From positions 2,234,501 to 2,298,500 of the forward strand of contig JAKSXM010000007.1 of NCBI GenBank assembly GCA_022575985.1: 64,000 bases of DNA, written 5' to 3'. A program made the position numbers and the translations under genes. The notes under the pieces are model-generated. The model did no database searches, was not told where the DNA came from, and saw only the letters and a list, made by a program, of their open reading frames with translations. Origin of the DNA: Anagrus nilaparvatae. Its lineage: Eukaryota; Arthropoda; Insecta; Hymenoptera; Mymaridae. Shown piece after piece: positions 11,772 through 22,462 of this stretch (position 1 is the first letter of the stretch; each line of letters starts with the position of its first letter).

Positions 11772-13735
11772 AATAATTTATTACACGCAATTTTTAAAAA
11801 AAGTTATTTTTTCAATTTTAAACGCGATTTTTTTAGACATAGAGGCGTTTCGCCACTTTGGCCAAACACCAATCCTCTTTATAATTAAGCAGGTATTTGA
11901 ATGAATGCGTTAAAAAAAAATAATTCTCGTTGGTTTGGTGCTTGGTCAAACTAAATTTCTGAAGCAAAATAAGAAAAACCGCTACTAAATGGCTTTTAAT
12001 ATGTATTTTAAATGGGAGACATATTGATAAATATCTCGAAGAGGATGACTGATTTTGAAAAACGGGTTTCGTCATGTTTCTGGGGACCAAAAAATCAACC
12101 TTTCCTGAAAATTTCAGCCCGATCCGGGCAGGGAAAATTTTCGCTCATTTTGTACCTTAGAGACGTTTCATCAAATAACTCGAAAGAAGCTAGGTGAAAG
12201 ATTTAAATCCAAAAAAATACTATTTTCTTATAGGTTGAACATTAATTTTTGGCTATAAAATCCAAAGTGCCCGACTTTTGCATAATCTAACCTTTCAGGC
12301 TAGCCGTACGCGGAATTCAAATTTTTGGTCAGATTTTTAATTGGTCACGTGACTTGGCGGGAAATTTGAAATTTATAAAAAACGAACATTTATAACTGCT
12401 ATATTTTTAACTAGAGCTCTCAAAATTTGATAACCCAGTGGTTTCTCTTTTTTATCATAAAATTTGAAGTGCAGAAGTATTTTGAGACCTACTAGAGGAT
12501 TTTTTTTTATATACTTTTGAGAAATTAAAACTTAAAAAAAAGGAGTTTTAGCGATATTTTAGCGATTTCTCGTGCATGCGCAGTCAAAAAAAAATTTTTT
12601 GACCCCAGAATTGGATTCTACAGAAAATTTCCTATCCGGGCCTAAGAGGAAAAAATTTTTCATGTGAATGTGTTTTTTTTACAGAAAAAACTTATTTTTA
12701 GTAGTACATTCGGAAAAAAATTCTTTAGAACTTGAAGACCCGACCATGCATCTTATCCAGGTTTGATTTAAATTTAATTTATACTTTAAATTTTTTGGTG
12801 TTTTGGCTTTGGAAGGGCCTGTCAGGTTATTGAAGACCCGCCGTTTACCCGCGCTCTTAGTTTATAGTATACGTAATGATTTTGAGCTCGGATAAACGTC
12901 TTCAATGGCCCAACATGCCTCTCCAGAATTAAAATATCGAAAAATGTCAAATATAAACTTATTATGTTTTGGCCTTAGTTAAATAAGGATACGAAAGTGG
13001 GTGTATTTAGGTCTTAACTATCTCTGTGCCAAAATTCAGCTGTCATTATCACACTCACTTATTACCATACTATTCTCATTAAGTATATTAAGTATATTTT
13101 TTTTTTTAATTTCAAAACGGTGGATGGAAAATTGCAAAAAAATTACTAAAAACAAGTTGCATTAGATTATTTGTTTTTAGTAATATTTTTTGGAATTTTA
13201 CGTAAATATTGGTTTTAAAATTAATTTAGTATTCAAAAAGAAATCGACAAGTAGAATTTTAAATATTAATTATTAGATATATTGTTTGGACTAAAACTAG
13301 TTTAAAGAATATGTAACTCCATCCATATGCATTCTATGTATAATTAATAATTAAGTTTCTTTTCATGTTTTTTGGTCCACCATCTTGGAAAATGGAAAAT
13401 AGTTAAAGGTGAAAATTTTACCTCCAGGTTTTCGGCCTTACGCTTAACGGTTGAATTCAGGGAGTCGAACTCCCTGATTTAGAGAGTCGGACTACGTGGT
13501 TATTTTTGTTAGAGTAAGCATTTATGCGCAAGCGCAATCAGTTACCGATGAAAAAAAGCGTGACCAAATGATCATTTTATTCTAGGTAAATAATATAGGT
13601 AAAATATTTCTATAATATTTTTTTATGATTTTAAAGCGTTTCTCCTTTTATTTTTCGACGAAAAATAACGTTTTTTATATTTACAATTATTTTTCGTAAA
13701 TTTGCAAAAAAAAATTGGTAGATTTTCGATTTTTT
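11772..13735. other. non-coding repeat-derived stretch
   Basis: No gene is supported; the two short overlapping frames around 11833-12197 lie on opposite strands and look incidental. A GC-richer part (12050-12400) resembles dispersed repeat DNA. A weak inverted pair (ttattgaagacc near 12825 against gtcttcaatggcc near 12898) suggests a decayed palindromic element. Confidence 0.4.
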
Positions 13736-13766
13736 CGTAAAATTACAAGTGACTTGTAATTTTACG
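13736..13766. repeat. near-perfect 31-bp palindrome
   Basis: The arms CGTAAAATTACAAGT and ACTTGTAATTTTACG are exact inverses separated by a single G. It sits in a region rich in words of the type cgtaaatttac, just before the repeat copy at 13800-13925. Confidence 0.75.
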
Positions 13767-13799
13767 ATTTTTTTGAAAATAAACGAAAAAAACTTGTAA

Positions 13800-13925
13800 A
13801 TATACAAATTTTTCGTTAATATACTAAAATTCGTAAATTATCAATTTTTATCGAATATATACCCATTTTTCACAAATAATCTATTTTCTTCATTTATCAA
13901 AAAAAGTTACTTTTACACTGTTAGA
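13800..13925 (-). repeat. inverted copy of the repeat at about 7630-7770
   Basis: Read on the minus strand this matches 7630-7770 closely (cactgtaaaaagtaact..., atagattatttg, attcgataaaaattg, acgaattttagtat). The two copies are inverted with about 6 kb between them. Confidence 0.6.
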
Positions 13926-14305
13926 TAAGAAGGCTAAAAGCTTCAAATACTAAAGTCTGCGAAATTGGGTCTGGCTCAATTATTAGGTTTTAGTAATATA
14001 AAATTGCCCATTCTGAAACCGTATTCTGCTTCGGGTCCTCACCTTTAGTGTATATTTATATGTTCAAAAACACACTGTAAAAATACGTTGCTTCAATTTT
14101 CAAGTAGGCATTCAAGCAGTTACCAAAAACTTTGTCAATTTATTGCGTGGGAAAAATTAATCAAAATAACAAAAACTATGAAAATCATATTAAAATTTCA
14201 ATTGATTTTATATCGATACATAATATATAAGTTTTGCTTGAATTTTCAAGTGATATATTTTTACAGTGCATTTAATTCTACTTTTAATTTATAATCCATT
14301 TTACA

Positions 14306-16078
14306 GTGTCTGAAAACAAAAGGATTTCGTTAAATGATTCTAAGATTACAATATCATCTGATTCAGTTGCTGCGTATACGAATGACACGTTCGATAAACT
14401 TGATGATTATACCTTGAGGAATATATTTAATTATCTCCCTATACTAGAAAGAATTAGGATTCAAATGGTATGCACGCGATGGTATGAAGTAGTTTTAAGT
14501 ATGTTGTCCAGGTTCGATGAAATAGATTTATCAAAGCAAACATGGGGAGCAGCAATTTTCGGACCTGGGCAAAAACTAACAGAAAAAAATTATCTGATAC
14601 TTCAAAATTTTTTATTAAGATATGGTTTGTATGTAAAATGTCTTAGATTAGTTTTTAACATAGACTTTGATTATGAAGATTTCAGCGAACGATTTCCATT
14701 ATTTAATCTTGGGAAGTTATGTCCTAACTTAGAAGTAATAGATTTAGCTGCTACTGAGGCTGTAATTGCTCATCAAATAAAAGATTTATCTATGCACTGC
14801 AATAAACTTTCAGAATTAAAATTATATGGATTAGTTACAATTAAATTCTATTTAACTGAATTATTCTTTACTTTACCAGATATTTTTTCAAATAATAAAA
14901 ACTTAAAAGTTACACATTTTAAGAATTATATGATTGTTAATAATTTCTCTTTCTTTGATTATCCAGATACGGTAGAATTTTTTGTTCTTAAAACTTATTA
15001 TCATGAAGATGATCTTAAAACTGTGATAAAATGTTTAAAATTGTTAAAAAATTTAAAAGTTTTGAAACTTGAATTTGATGGAGCATTAAAGCCAAAAATT
15101 GTAATTCCAGGTGCAGAAATAAGAACTATATTAATTACGATTACGAAAATTGGTTCTAACCTTTCAAAATTAAGTTTAAATATGTTTGATGAGTCATACG
15201 AAAACGAAATGGCTAAACTATTTTATATCAGTAAACTGCAAAGTCTTAAACTGTTAAACTCAAAAATCACTGGTAAATGCTTACTTAATTTAAATAAAGA
15301 ATTAATCAAAAAAATAAAATTAATAAACTGCACTTCAATCGTACCTGATTACTTGAGTTCTATTCTTCAGAAATTTGAAAACATAGTTGTGTTGGAACTT
15401 GAAAAAGTATCCGATGTTGATACGAAGACTATGGAAGCTATTTCTAGTCTTAAAAAATTAGAAAGCTTGACATTAAAAAGTTTGTTTGTTACTTCATCAG
15501 AAAGTACATTTGATAAATTAAACTATATTCTAAAATTAAAAAAATTAAAATTATTAAACATCAGTGAAAATTCTGCGGTGGACGATGACTTTTTATTAGG
15601 CCTGAGCTCTGAACTGACAGAATTGATCAACCTTGATATTAGTTCTTGCAATATTACAGATAGAGGTATAAATTTTCTATGTAACCTTAAAAACTTGAAG
15701 TACTTGTATGTGTGTAATTTAAATCAGATAACTGGCGTTGGTTTGGAAAATATACCAAATTTGGTAACTTTAAAGTGCTGTAAATGTGAAAATATAAAGG
15801 AAGAATTTTTAAACAAAACTTTAGAAAAGTTGTTAAACCTTGAAATTCTTGACCTTAATTTATCTTCCAACATCACTACAAACTTTTTAAAAATGGCTAA
15901 TAGAATTGTTAAAAATAGATCAGGCGATAAGGTATTGTCGATTTACATGCACAAAAGAGGAATCAAAATTGAAGATATCGATAGTGATATTTCTTTAAAT
16001 TTCAATTATTTAGATGCATTTGATTATTATTTTAATTGTAGACATTCAATGTTTTATTTAGGATTGAAAAAGTATTGA
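14306..16078 (+). CDS. F-box / leucine-rich-repeat protein (about 590 aa)
   Basis: The frame encodes an N-terminal F-box (about residues 28-70: FDKLDDYTLRNIFNYLP, then VCTRWYEVV) followed by leucine-rich repeats to the C terminus. It is therefore a likely substrate-recognition subunit of an SCF ubiquitin ligase, in which the F-box binds Skp1 and the LRRs bind the target. No ATG precedes the F-box in this frame. The first codon position is GTG, immediately after ttttacag, a good 3' splice site. Splicing to an upstream exon ending in A would create ATG TCT GAA; candidate donors are caa|gtaggc (intron from 14104) and caa|gtgata (intron from 14250). The rest is one exon ending in TGA at 16076-16078. 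No signal peptide is visible. A degraded relative lies at 16.96-17.13 kb, so this is a multicopy family. F-box/LRR expansions are known in some insects, but I cannot link this gene to a specific group. Confidence 0.75.
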   Translation: MSENKRISLNDSKITISSDSVAAYTNDTFDKLDDYTLRNIFNYLPILERIRIQMVCTRWYEVVLSMLSRFDEIDLSKQTWGAAIFGPGQKLTEKNYLILQNFLLRYGLYVKCLRLVFNIDFDYEDFSERFPLFNLGKLCPNLEVIDLAATEAVIAHQIKDLSMHCNKLSELKLYGLVTIKFYLTELFFTLPDIFSNNKNLKVTHFKNYMIVNNFSFFDYPDTVEFFVLKTYYHEDDLKTVIKCLKLLKNLKVLKLEFDGALKPKIVIPGAEIRTILITITKIGSNLSKLSLNMFDESYENEMAKLFYISKLQSLKLLNSKITGKCLLNLNKELIKKIKLINCTSIVPDYLSSILQKFENIVVLELEKVSDVDTKTMEAISSLKKLESLTLKSLFVTSSESTFDKLNYILKLKKLKLLNISENSAVDDDFLLGLSSELTELINLDISSCNITDRGINFLCNLKNLKYLYVCNLNQITGVGLENIPNLVTLKCCKCENIKEEFLNKTLEKLLNLEILDLNLSSNITTNFLKMANRIVKNRSGDKVLSIYMHKRGIKIEDIDSDISLNFNYLDAFDYYFNCRHSMFYLGLKKY

Positions 16079-16398
16079 TCAATCTATATTTATATGTGTG
16101 TGTTTATAATTATTTTAAAAAATTAAAAATGTAATTTACAAAATTATTTATGTTGAATCTGTAATTAACAAAGCTTGTAAAAGAATAATATTTTTAATCA
16201 AATATATATTTATTGAATTTTTTATTATATATACCAATTATAATTTTGTTCAGTATGCACAAAACGTTTCAAGGTTTTATGTGCACACAGTACATTAAGC
16301 ACAGGTTACCTTAATTAATCAAAGGCACCGAAAGTGAAGCTATACAAAAATGTTATGTGTTTACGTTAGTGTCTAAAGTTTTTCGCTAACGGTGCTTA
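16079..16398. other. 3' flank of the F-box/LRR gene
   Basis: AT-rich, probably including the 3' untranslated region. Poly-A-signal-like words occur, but none is decisive. Nothing else recognised before the MITE. Confidence 0.4.
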
Positions 16399-16566
16399 GG
16401 CTGGTTCTACAAACGCAGTAAATGGGGTTCGCAACCGCAAGCGTAGCCGCAACGCAATGCGCACAACACAACACGCATGTGCACAAACGAAAATCGTGTT
16501 ATGCGCATTGCGTTGCGGCTACGCTTGCGGTTGTGAACCTCATTTACGGTATTTGTAGAACCAGCC
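16399..16566. mobile_element. PIF/Harbinger-type MITE (168 bp) with TTA target duplication
   Basis: The inverted arms are about 70 bp long and begin GGCTGGTTCTACAAA at both ends, with few mismatches. Direct TTA copies flank it at 16396-16398 and 16567-16569, matching the TWA target duplication of PIF/Harbinger elements. The arms are GC-rich (cgcaagcgtagccgcaacgc) and would form a long hairpin if transcribed. No coding capacity. Confidence 0.8.
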
Positions 16567-16747
16567 TTACGATATTTTATGCCGGCTTAGGGGTAAAATA
16601 AGTGCAGAAAATTCCGTGCAAGGTTCCAAATTCAATGTTTTTTAGAATTTGGTATAAGAATATAAAAAAAAAAATTGAAAATCTTTATTTGTTTAAACAA
16701 ATACATTTTAAATTTTTGAAATTTTCGGATCATACAAGCCTGAGTTT

Positions 16748-16932
16748 ATTATCAAAATTTTTCTTGGCTCATATCGATCATATTATTTTAGGGGGAGTTA
16801 TCGCAGGAAATTTTTCGCTAAACAAATAGCAGTAACTTATGACAGAAGAGATTTAACGAAAAATTTTCCACGATATCTTCCCCTAGAAATGAATGATCTT
16901 CAATATGAGCCAAGCAGAATTTTGATCCAATT
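16748..16932. repeat. inverted repeat (hairpin) with arms of about 75 bp
   Basis: The left arm (16748-16823) contains cttggctcatatcgatcat and aggggga. The right arm (16855-16932) contains atgatcttcaatatgagcc and tcccct, the inverse with scattered mismatches. The loop is about 30 bp. It could be an old palindromic MITE or, if transcribed, a small-RNA precursor. Confidence 0.6.
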
Positions 16933-16963
16933 TGCCCAGAACTAGGTATTAGACTACAATTAG

Positions 16964-17125
16964 ACTACAAGTCTCAAAAAGTTTGTTTGTTACTTTATAA
17001 GGAAGTACTGATAAACTAAATGTTTATGTTAACTGATAAATTAAATGTTTTAAGATTGAAAAAATAAAAATTATTAGACATATGTGTAAATTCTTCTGTG
17101 AATGTTAGCTCTTGTAATGGTATTA
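16964..17125 (+). pseudogene. degraded fragment of an F-box/LRR relative
   Basis: This stretch resembles the LRR part of the upstream gene at about 15470-15660. Shared words include aaaaagtttgtttgttact, gataaattaaa, aaaattattaaaca/gaca and ttagttcttgcaat/ttagctcttgtaat. Spacing is altered and the frame is broken, with internal duplication (gataaac/taaatgtt twice). It is best read as the remnant of a tandem duplicate of the gene at 14306-16078. Confidence 0.6.
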
Positions 17126-17550
17126 TTTTCGCCCTGACGGAAACGAACACATTATAAAAATTAATAATCAAAAATTCAAACGTCGATACACACGATCAAT
17201 AATTTCGTGCGCGGGAGTTACCTTCTCAATACTATGTATGTATGCTGAAAGAGAAAGAGAGTAAATATAGATTAAAATCAGAGTTGCTGGAGTTTTCTAG
17301 GAAAAGGGGGGAGAGATATAAATTTTTATTAATTTAAATAATTTTTAACACTTTATAAATTTTAACTTTAACACAGAAAATGAATTACTTTATTCAATAT
17401 TTTACAAATTTAAACTTAAAACTAATTGATTATATATATGAAATTATAATATAAATGTCCTTTTATTCTAAATTTCAATACTATTATTTTTCCCGTCGTG
17501 ACACACACATAATTAAGCAATTATCTAGCAAAAGGAGCTATTTGGCTTAC
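17126..17550. other. non-coding stretch, possibly intron of a minus-strand gene
   Basis: AT-rich with a short GA-rich stretch (gagaaagagag near 17248-17260) and a small GC-richer island near 17180-17220 (cgtgcgcgggag). It lies downstream (in minus orientation) of the probable first exon at 17551-17599 and may be its first intron. Confidence 0.35.
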
Positions 17551-17599
17551 CGTCTTGTTCTTGATCTTGAAAATTATTAGATTTGTTGGCGGCATCCAT
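17551..17599 (-). CDS. probable isolated first coding exon of an unidentified gene
   Basis: On the minus strand an ATG at 17599 in an A-rich context (aaaaaATGG) opens 16 codons, MDAANKSNNFQDQEQD. One further base follows, then a consensus donor G|gtaagc at 17551/17550. Upstream (17600-17700 in + coordinates) is a locally GC-rich patch (cgcgggcccgtcgc), as is common around transcription starts. The peptide is short, polar and acidic, and I do not recognise it. No downstream exon was found between here and the left edge, so the gene may have long introns spanning the F-box gene, or this may be chance. A search for transcripts joining this exon would decide. Confidence 0.4.
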
Positions 17600-17770
17600 T
17601 TTTTTATAATTATTAAATATTATATCATGCACCTAGTGCCTTAGATAAAATGTTACACGCGGGCCCGTCGCTCAATATTTTTCTTAATAAATCTCACTGT
17701 TTTTATTTCTTTTATAAAAATTCTAGGTTTTATATGTTATTGAAGTTATGAACGTTCAACGAACAATACC

Positions 17771-18110
17771 TAACCTAAACTGGTTAAAAAAAGTGGATTT
17801 ATCTTGATAATAATTTTTCCGGTGGTTTTTCCCAAGAAATACTAAACGCAAATGAATCTTTAATAAAAAAGGCATAATTAATAAAAGATTTTACATGGTT
17901 TAAAGCACCGGAAAAAAAAAGTACAAAAAGAAATTTTTCCTCTTTAACCTAAACTGGTTAAAAAAAGTGGATTTATCTTGATAATAATTTTTCCGGTGGT
18001 TTTTCCCAAGAAATACTAATCGCAAATGAATCTTTAATAAAAAAGGAATAATTAATAAAAGATTTTACATGGTTTAAAGCACCGGAAATATAAAAAAGTA
18101 GAGAAAGAAA
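17771..18110. repeat. tandem duplication, unit about 174 bp (two copies)
   Basis: taacctaaactggttaaaaa begins at 17771 and again at about 17945. The two copies are nearly identical over about 165 bp, with a few substitutions (aaacgc/aatcgc, ggcata/ggaata). A weaker third piece with the word caccggaaa occurs near 18236. Confidence 0.85.
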
Positions 18111-18249
18111 TTTTTAAACTTTAAGGTTTTTTTGTTATTTTTAACTTTTGAGTCAGTTTTCCCAAGTAGAACCTTTATATATATGTTAAATATTTAATTT
18201 ATTATTATTTGGGATAACTTTTTTCAAATATAAGTCACCGGAAAATATT

Positions 18250-18647
18250 TAAAAGAGGAAAAATGCTAGAAATTTGTAGGTTAAATAATGCGTTTTTTTT
18301 CTCACTTTAGTCATTAATCTATTCTTTTAGTAAATACAGATTACTTACAAGGAATAATTAATTAAAAATAAGATTTGGAGTTTAACATAAGATTTTATTA
18401 TAAATATCAGGGCCTTTTCTATAAAGAATCAGGACTTCACCGTAAAATTTTTAAAAACTGTATTTGCAGATTAGAGGGTCCAGAATTGGTCTGCATAGTT
18501 TTTTTGGTCGTTGATCATGAATGTGGAGATGGCTAGTCGTCGAATGCAGCTGATGCGTTTTTTTTTCTTCCGGCTTCTTCTTACGCCCCTTTTCTCTCTG
18601 TTTTATGTCTTGGTCCCGTTTTCGTGAGTGTGTGCATGTGTCTTGAA
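18250..18647. other. flank of the LTR element
   Basis: No gene is supported; the short frame at 18451-18729 runs into the LTR and is incidental. The part 18480-18520 resembles 6285-6320. The CT-rich stretch 18560-18600 has no recognised role. Confidence 0.4.
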
Positions 18648-18896
18648 TGATAACGTGGGTGATAAAAAGGATGGTGAAATTGGTGGTGGTATTAATAAAA
18701 GAGTAAACTTGGTAATTATTTGCAGACAATTAATTTATTATAATAATAAGGCTTAATGCCAACGTCTGTATTAAGCGGGAGTCAAGACCGCACTGGGGCG
18801 GCAATGACGATCCGACTATAAAAATGAAGTGAGGCGCATGCACACACATTCACACTATTTACATATATACAAACATGTATCACATGTAACACAACA
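18648..18896 (-). repeat. 3' LTR (left copy) of the LARD-like element
   Basis: It starts tgataacgtgggtg and ends acatgtaacacaaca in + orientation. The copy at 21823-22071 has the same length and, as far as I can read, the same bases throughout. The purine-rich tract borders its right side, marking it as the 3' LTR in minus orientation. Confidence 0.85.
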
Positions 18897-21822
18897 TTAC
18901 CACCCACCCATTTTAAAGCAATTAAAATGCCAAAAAAGACCAAGTGTTACATGGAGGGTTGGCAATGCAGTGCACATGTAATACAACAGAAAATTATTAT
19001 AAAATAATATCTTTAAGTTTTTATCGCAATAAAAATATGAAACTCTAAATTGAATACATTTTTTCTGTTTTTCAAACAAGAATTATCATTTAATAATACA
19101 ATAGAGTAATTGATCATATCATAATACAATAGTTTCTTTTATATATTAATAAAATTTATAATTATTTTCAGAAATAAAAGACAATTTACATCATTTACAA
19201 AAAATAAAAGATAACAATTAATTAACAATTACAATCATATAAATTTTTTACAAATAATATAATTTAATTTAATTTAAATCTTGAATTGATGACCTGGTCC
19301 TGAATTTAACCACAACATACCAGACCACCAAGACCACTATAAACCCCAATGTCCATAATTAAACAACCATAAAGATGACATAATATCATTGGAGCTCTTA
19401 CCAATTTAGGATGATCTAATCAATCAAGATCAAATTACTTTAAATTTCAATATAGTCAGCACAATATGATGTAATTATAATATCCATTTATCCCTCCCCA
19501 ACCAAAAAAAGAAAAATATTTCTACTAAATTAACTACCGAAAACTCTCATTAAAGGATTTAAGCCTTTTATTTGAGCCAATTCTCAATAATTAAAATACA
19601 CCAAGAAAATTTAGCACTCCAACCTTTAAATGACCTAAAAGTGAAGGAAGCCAAAATTTTGCATTTTAATTAAAATATAAAATAAAAAAAATGTATACTT
19701 TTATCCAATTATTTATATCATACCCAAAATTTTATATTTTAATAAGCCAATACTTTACTCAAATGTAATGAGTTCAAAGTCCAAAAAATTAAAATATAGA
19801 ATTAATGACTAAAGCAATTTTAGTCATATATTTAAACAACCAAAAATTCTATATTCTATAGAAGGATAAATAAATTTCTAAAATCATCACATTATGCGAC
19901 CAACCAAAAAAATAAAAAGTAATAAATATAAATTTTGTCAATTCTAAAAAGTTACAAAATTTGATACCAAGGTCAGAGTAACACATTAATAAGGGTTTAT
20001 TACCTAAAATAATTTAAACAATTTCTAAATTAATGTGTCACCACCCACCTTGATCGCTCTAAAATAAAATGTTTCTAAATTTAAATATATAATTAAATTA
20101 TAAAATTTAACTATAATTCAACCCAAAATCTACAAAATTTTACAAATGTAGATAACAAGACTAGATATTAATAATATAAAATGATCTTAAAAAAAAAAAA
20201 AAAAAAAAATAACTGATATAATTTATGTCCCTTTTTAAACAAAAAATTTATTAATACTTAGACTTATTAAAAAAAAAAAATGATAAAAGATCCAATGATA
20301 CATGAGCACCTTCTGGTCTGCACTTATATTAACATCCAAATCACCCAAGAAAAGATCCATTAGGGCTTATGCAGTCCAAGGCAGTCCAGTAGTGTAACTC
20401 CATCCAAAAGCCAAGACAGCAATTAACAAGTCCAAATATCTAAAGGAACATCCAAATACATTAGTTCTAGTTTTATAAAAAATTTTAATTTTAATTTTAA
20501 TTACACCAAAATTTTCCCAAAATAAAAATAAAAATTTTAATATAATATGAAATTTACCTCCAAAGATTTTAAATTATTATTACTTTAACAAAAAATAACA
20601 CACAATGTACATATACAATACTCACACTATGCGCCCACTATCTATTTAAATTTACAAATTTTAAATATTATTATTTTTAAAATAAAAAAAATTTTAATAA
20701 AATTTTAAACAATTAATAAATTTATGTTCCAAAATTTTTCAATTTAATTTACCAATAATAAAAAGGATTTTGTTTATATTAATCTGATTTTACACATATT
20801 TTTTTAATTAATTTAATTTATTACACACAATAATCGATTTTTTAAACAAAAAAACATTATTTAAATTTACACCATAAAAACTTTATTAATAATAATTTGT
20901 TTAATTTTTTATTATATAATTTATACATCTAAAACGTGAGAGAGAGAGAGAAGCAATAAATAATACATTCTCTTTCATCACCTTTTGAAAGTACATAACC
21001 ACGTGATAAGATATCACGAGGAAGAAAAAATAAATCGGTGAATTTTTACTTAGCTTTTCTGACGCAACGCGCTCCAAAAGGAAACCAAAATGGACGACAG
21101 CAGACGCTTCCAGGCTGTTTCGAACCAGAGACCAATGCCAGAATAAAGAAATTACGATTTACGCCCTCTTCCGGTGACGAACTTGCTGCCTCGATACTAA
21201 AAATTTTTGCGCGCCAAGACTTTTCTTTCTTCTTCTTCCTCGATTTTTCTTTTTTCTTTTTTGCCAATTTATTCTAATCTTGTTGTGTGCACTGACTCCC
21301 ACCATAAATTACATAAAATATTTTTTGAAAAAATTTTATTATATTATTTTTCTTCTAAATAACTTAATTCCAGTATTCTTTTTAAATTCAATTCAATATT
21401 CTTCTTAAAAAAAATTCTTCTATTTTTCTCATGTCGCCTTATGACAATGATGTGTTAAAAAAAGAAAACAAAAATATTTTAATCATTGTTGTCTTCTTCT
21501 TTTTTCTATGCCGGTACCTGTTGCGCTATTGAATCATGAAAAGACGCCATCTTGAACTCGATTTTATTCTCTTTTTTTTTTTTAAACGAAAAAATCACGT
21601 GTAGCAATTATTATTTTCACCAGATGAGAGAAAAATATGTTTTTCTTTTTGTTTTTTTTTTAACTGTTTTCTTGATTTTTTGTGTAAATCCCACCAAACT
21701 ATTTTTTAATCAAATTGAAAAAATAATTCCAGTCACTGCACTTTATTAACGCACAACTTCTTTCTTTAACCGTCCTTTAACTTTTTGTCTTCCTTGATAA
21801 TTATAACCACTGGGATGCCAAA
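18897..21822. other. interior of the LARD-like element, non-coding
   Basis: AT-rich, with poly-A runs near 20190 and 20270 and a (GA)n run near 20939-20951. A GC-richer segment (21050-21240) has short frames on both strands; the minus-strand one is Lys/Arg-rich and shows no recognised domain. Nothing resembles gag, protease, reverse transcriptase or integrase. Confidence 0.5.
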
Positions 21823-22071
21823 TGATAACGTGGGTGATAAAAAGGATGGTGAAATTGGTGGTGGTATTAATAAAAGAGTAAACTTGGTAATTATTTGCAG
21901 ACAATTAATTTATTATAATAATAAGGCTTAATGCCAACGTCTGTATTAAGCGGGAGTCAAGACCGCACTGGGGCGGCAATGACGATCCGACTATAAAAAT
22001 GAAGTGAGGCGCATGCACACACATTCACACTATTTACATATATACAAACATGTATCACATGTAACACAACA
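21823..22071 (-). repeat. 5' LTR (right copy) of the LARD-like element
   Basis: Matches 18648-18896. Its left edge is followed (minus strand) by TT and the primer-binding-like TGGCATCCCAGTGG, fixing it as the 5' LTR. The tRNA that would prime was not identified. Confidence 0.85.
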
Positions 22072-22462
22072 ATAGTGCTTGACCTATATACAATAAAATA
22101 GTTTGATATAATATACTTATAATTTTACTTTGGTGGCTCAATGGATTTATTTAAAAATACTTAAACTTTAGCACTTGTAACCACGTTACAATAGCCCTCC
22201 CCTAAAGGGGGCTTTATCAAAGAAAGCCATAAACTCCTTTTTTTCAACAAAAAAAAAATCTTTTCTATCACACCTTCGAATAACAATCTTTTGTCCTACC
22301 CGAACATGCCTGTCCCTACTCTAACTCATATATTTTATTAGTTACTAATCTTTAAGGAGAATTTTCCTATTTTGATATTTGGTCACAACGAAAAAAAATA
22401 AAAAAGTTATGAAGAAAAAATAAAAAGGTAAAAAAAAAATAAAGTGTTACAAAAATTTTAAT
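22072..22462 (-). mobile_element. probable 3' end of the decayed Gypsy-like element: LTR fragment and polypurine tract
   Basis: On the minus strand a purine-rich run (tttagggg then agggct, about 22192-22212) is followed by TGTAACGTGGTTACA, a 15-bp palindrome starting with TG at 22190 as an LTR would. Only about 119 bp of the putative LTR remain before the LARD-like element begins at 22071. That fits nested insertion, although no matching LTR was found upstream near 26.7-27.7 kb. Confidence 0.4.

Larger units (their letters stand above)
18648..22071 (-). mobile_element. non-autonomous LTR retrotransposon (LARD-like), 3.4 kb
   Basis: Two 249-bp LTRs (18648-18896 and 21823-22071) appear identical by reading and begin and end TG..CA. 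Orientation is minus: the 5' LTR is at the right, followed after TT by a tRNA-primer-like site TGGCATCCCAGTGG (21820-21807). A purine-rich tract aaaatgggtgggtggtaa ends next to the left LTR. On the minus strand each LTR contains a TATA-like tatatatg and a later AATAAA. The 2.9-kb interior has no gag or pol frame, as in large retrotransposon derivatives mobilised in trans. The flanks do not match (cttgaa left, atagtg right), so no target duplication is evident. Identical LTRs suggest recent insertion or gene conversion. Confidence 0.75.

Noticed and set aside
11833..12197. Overlapping short frames on both strands
   Set aside because: Incidental open frames in repeat-derived DNA with no motif.
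21038..21277. Opposite-strand short frames inside the LARD-like element, one Lys/Arg-rich
   Set aside because: No known domain, the frames overlap on both strands, and the composition explains the basic residues.
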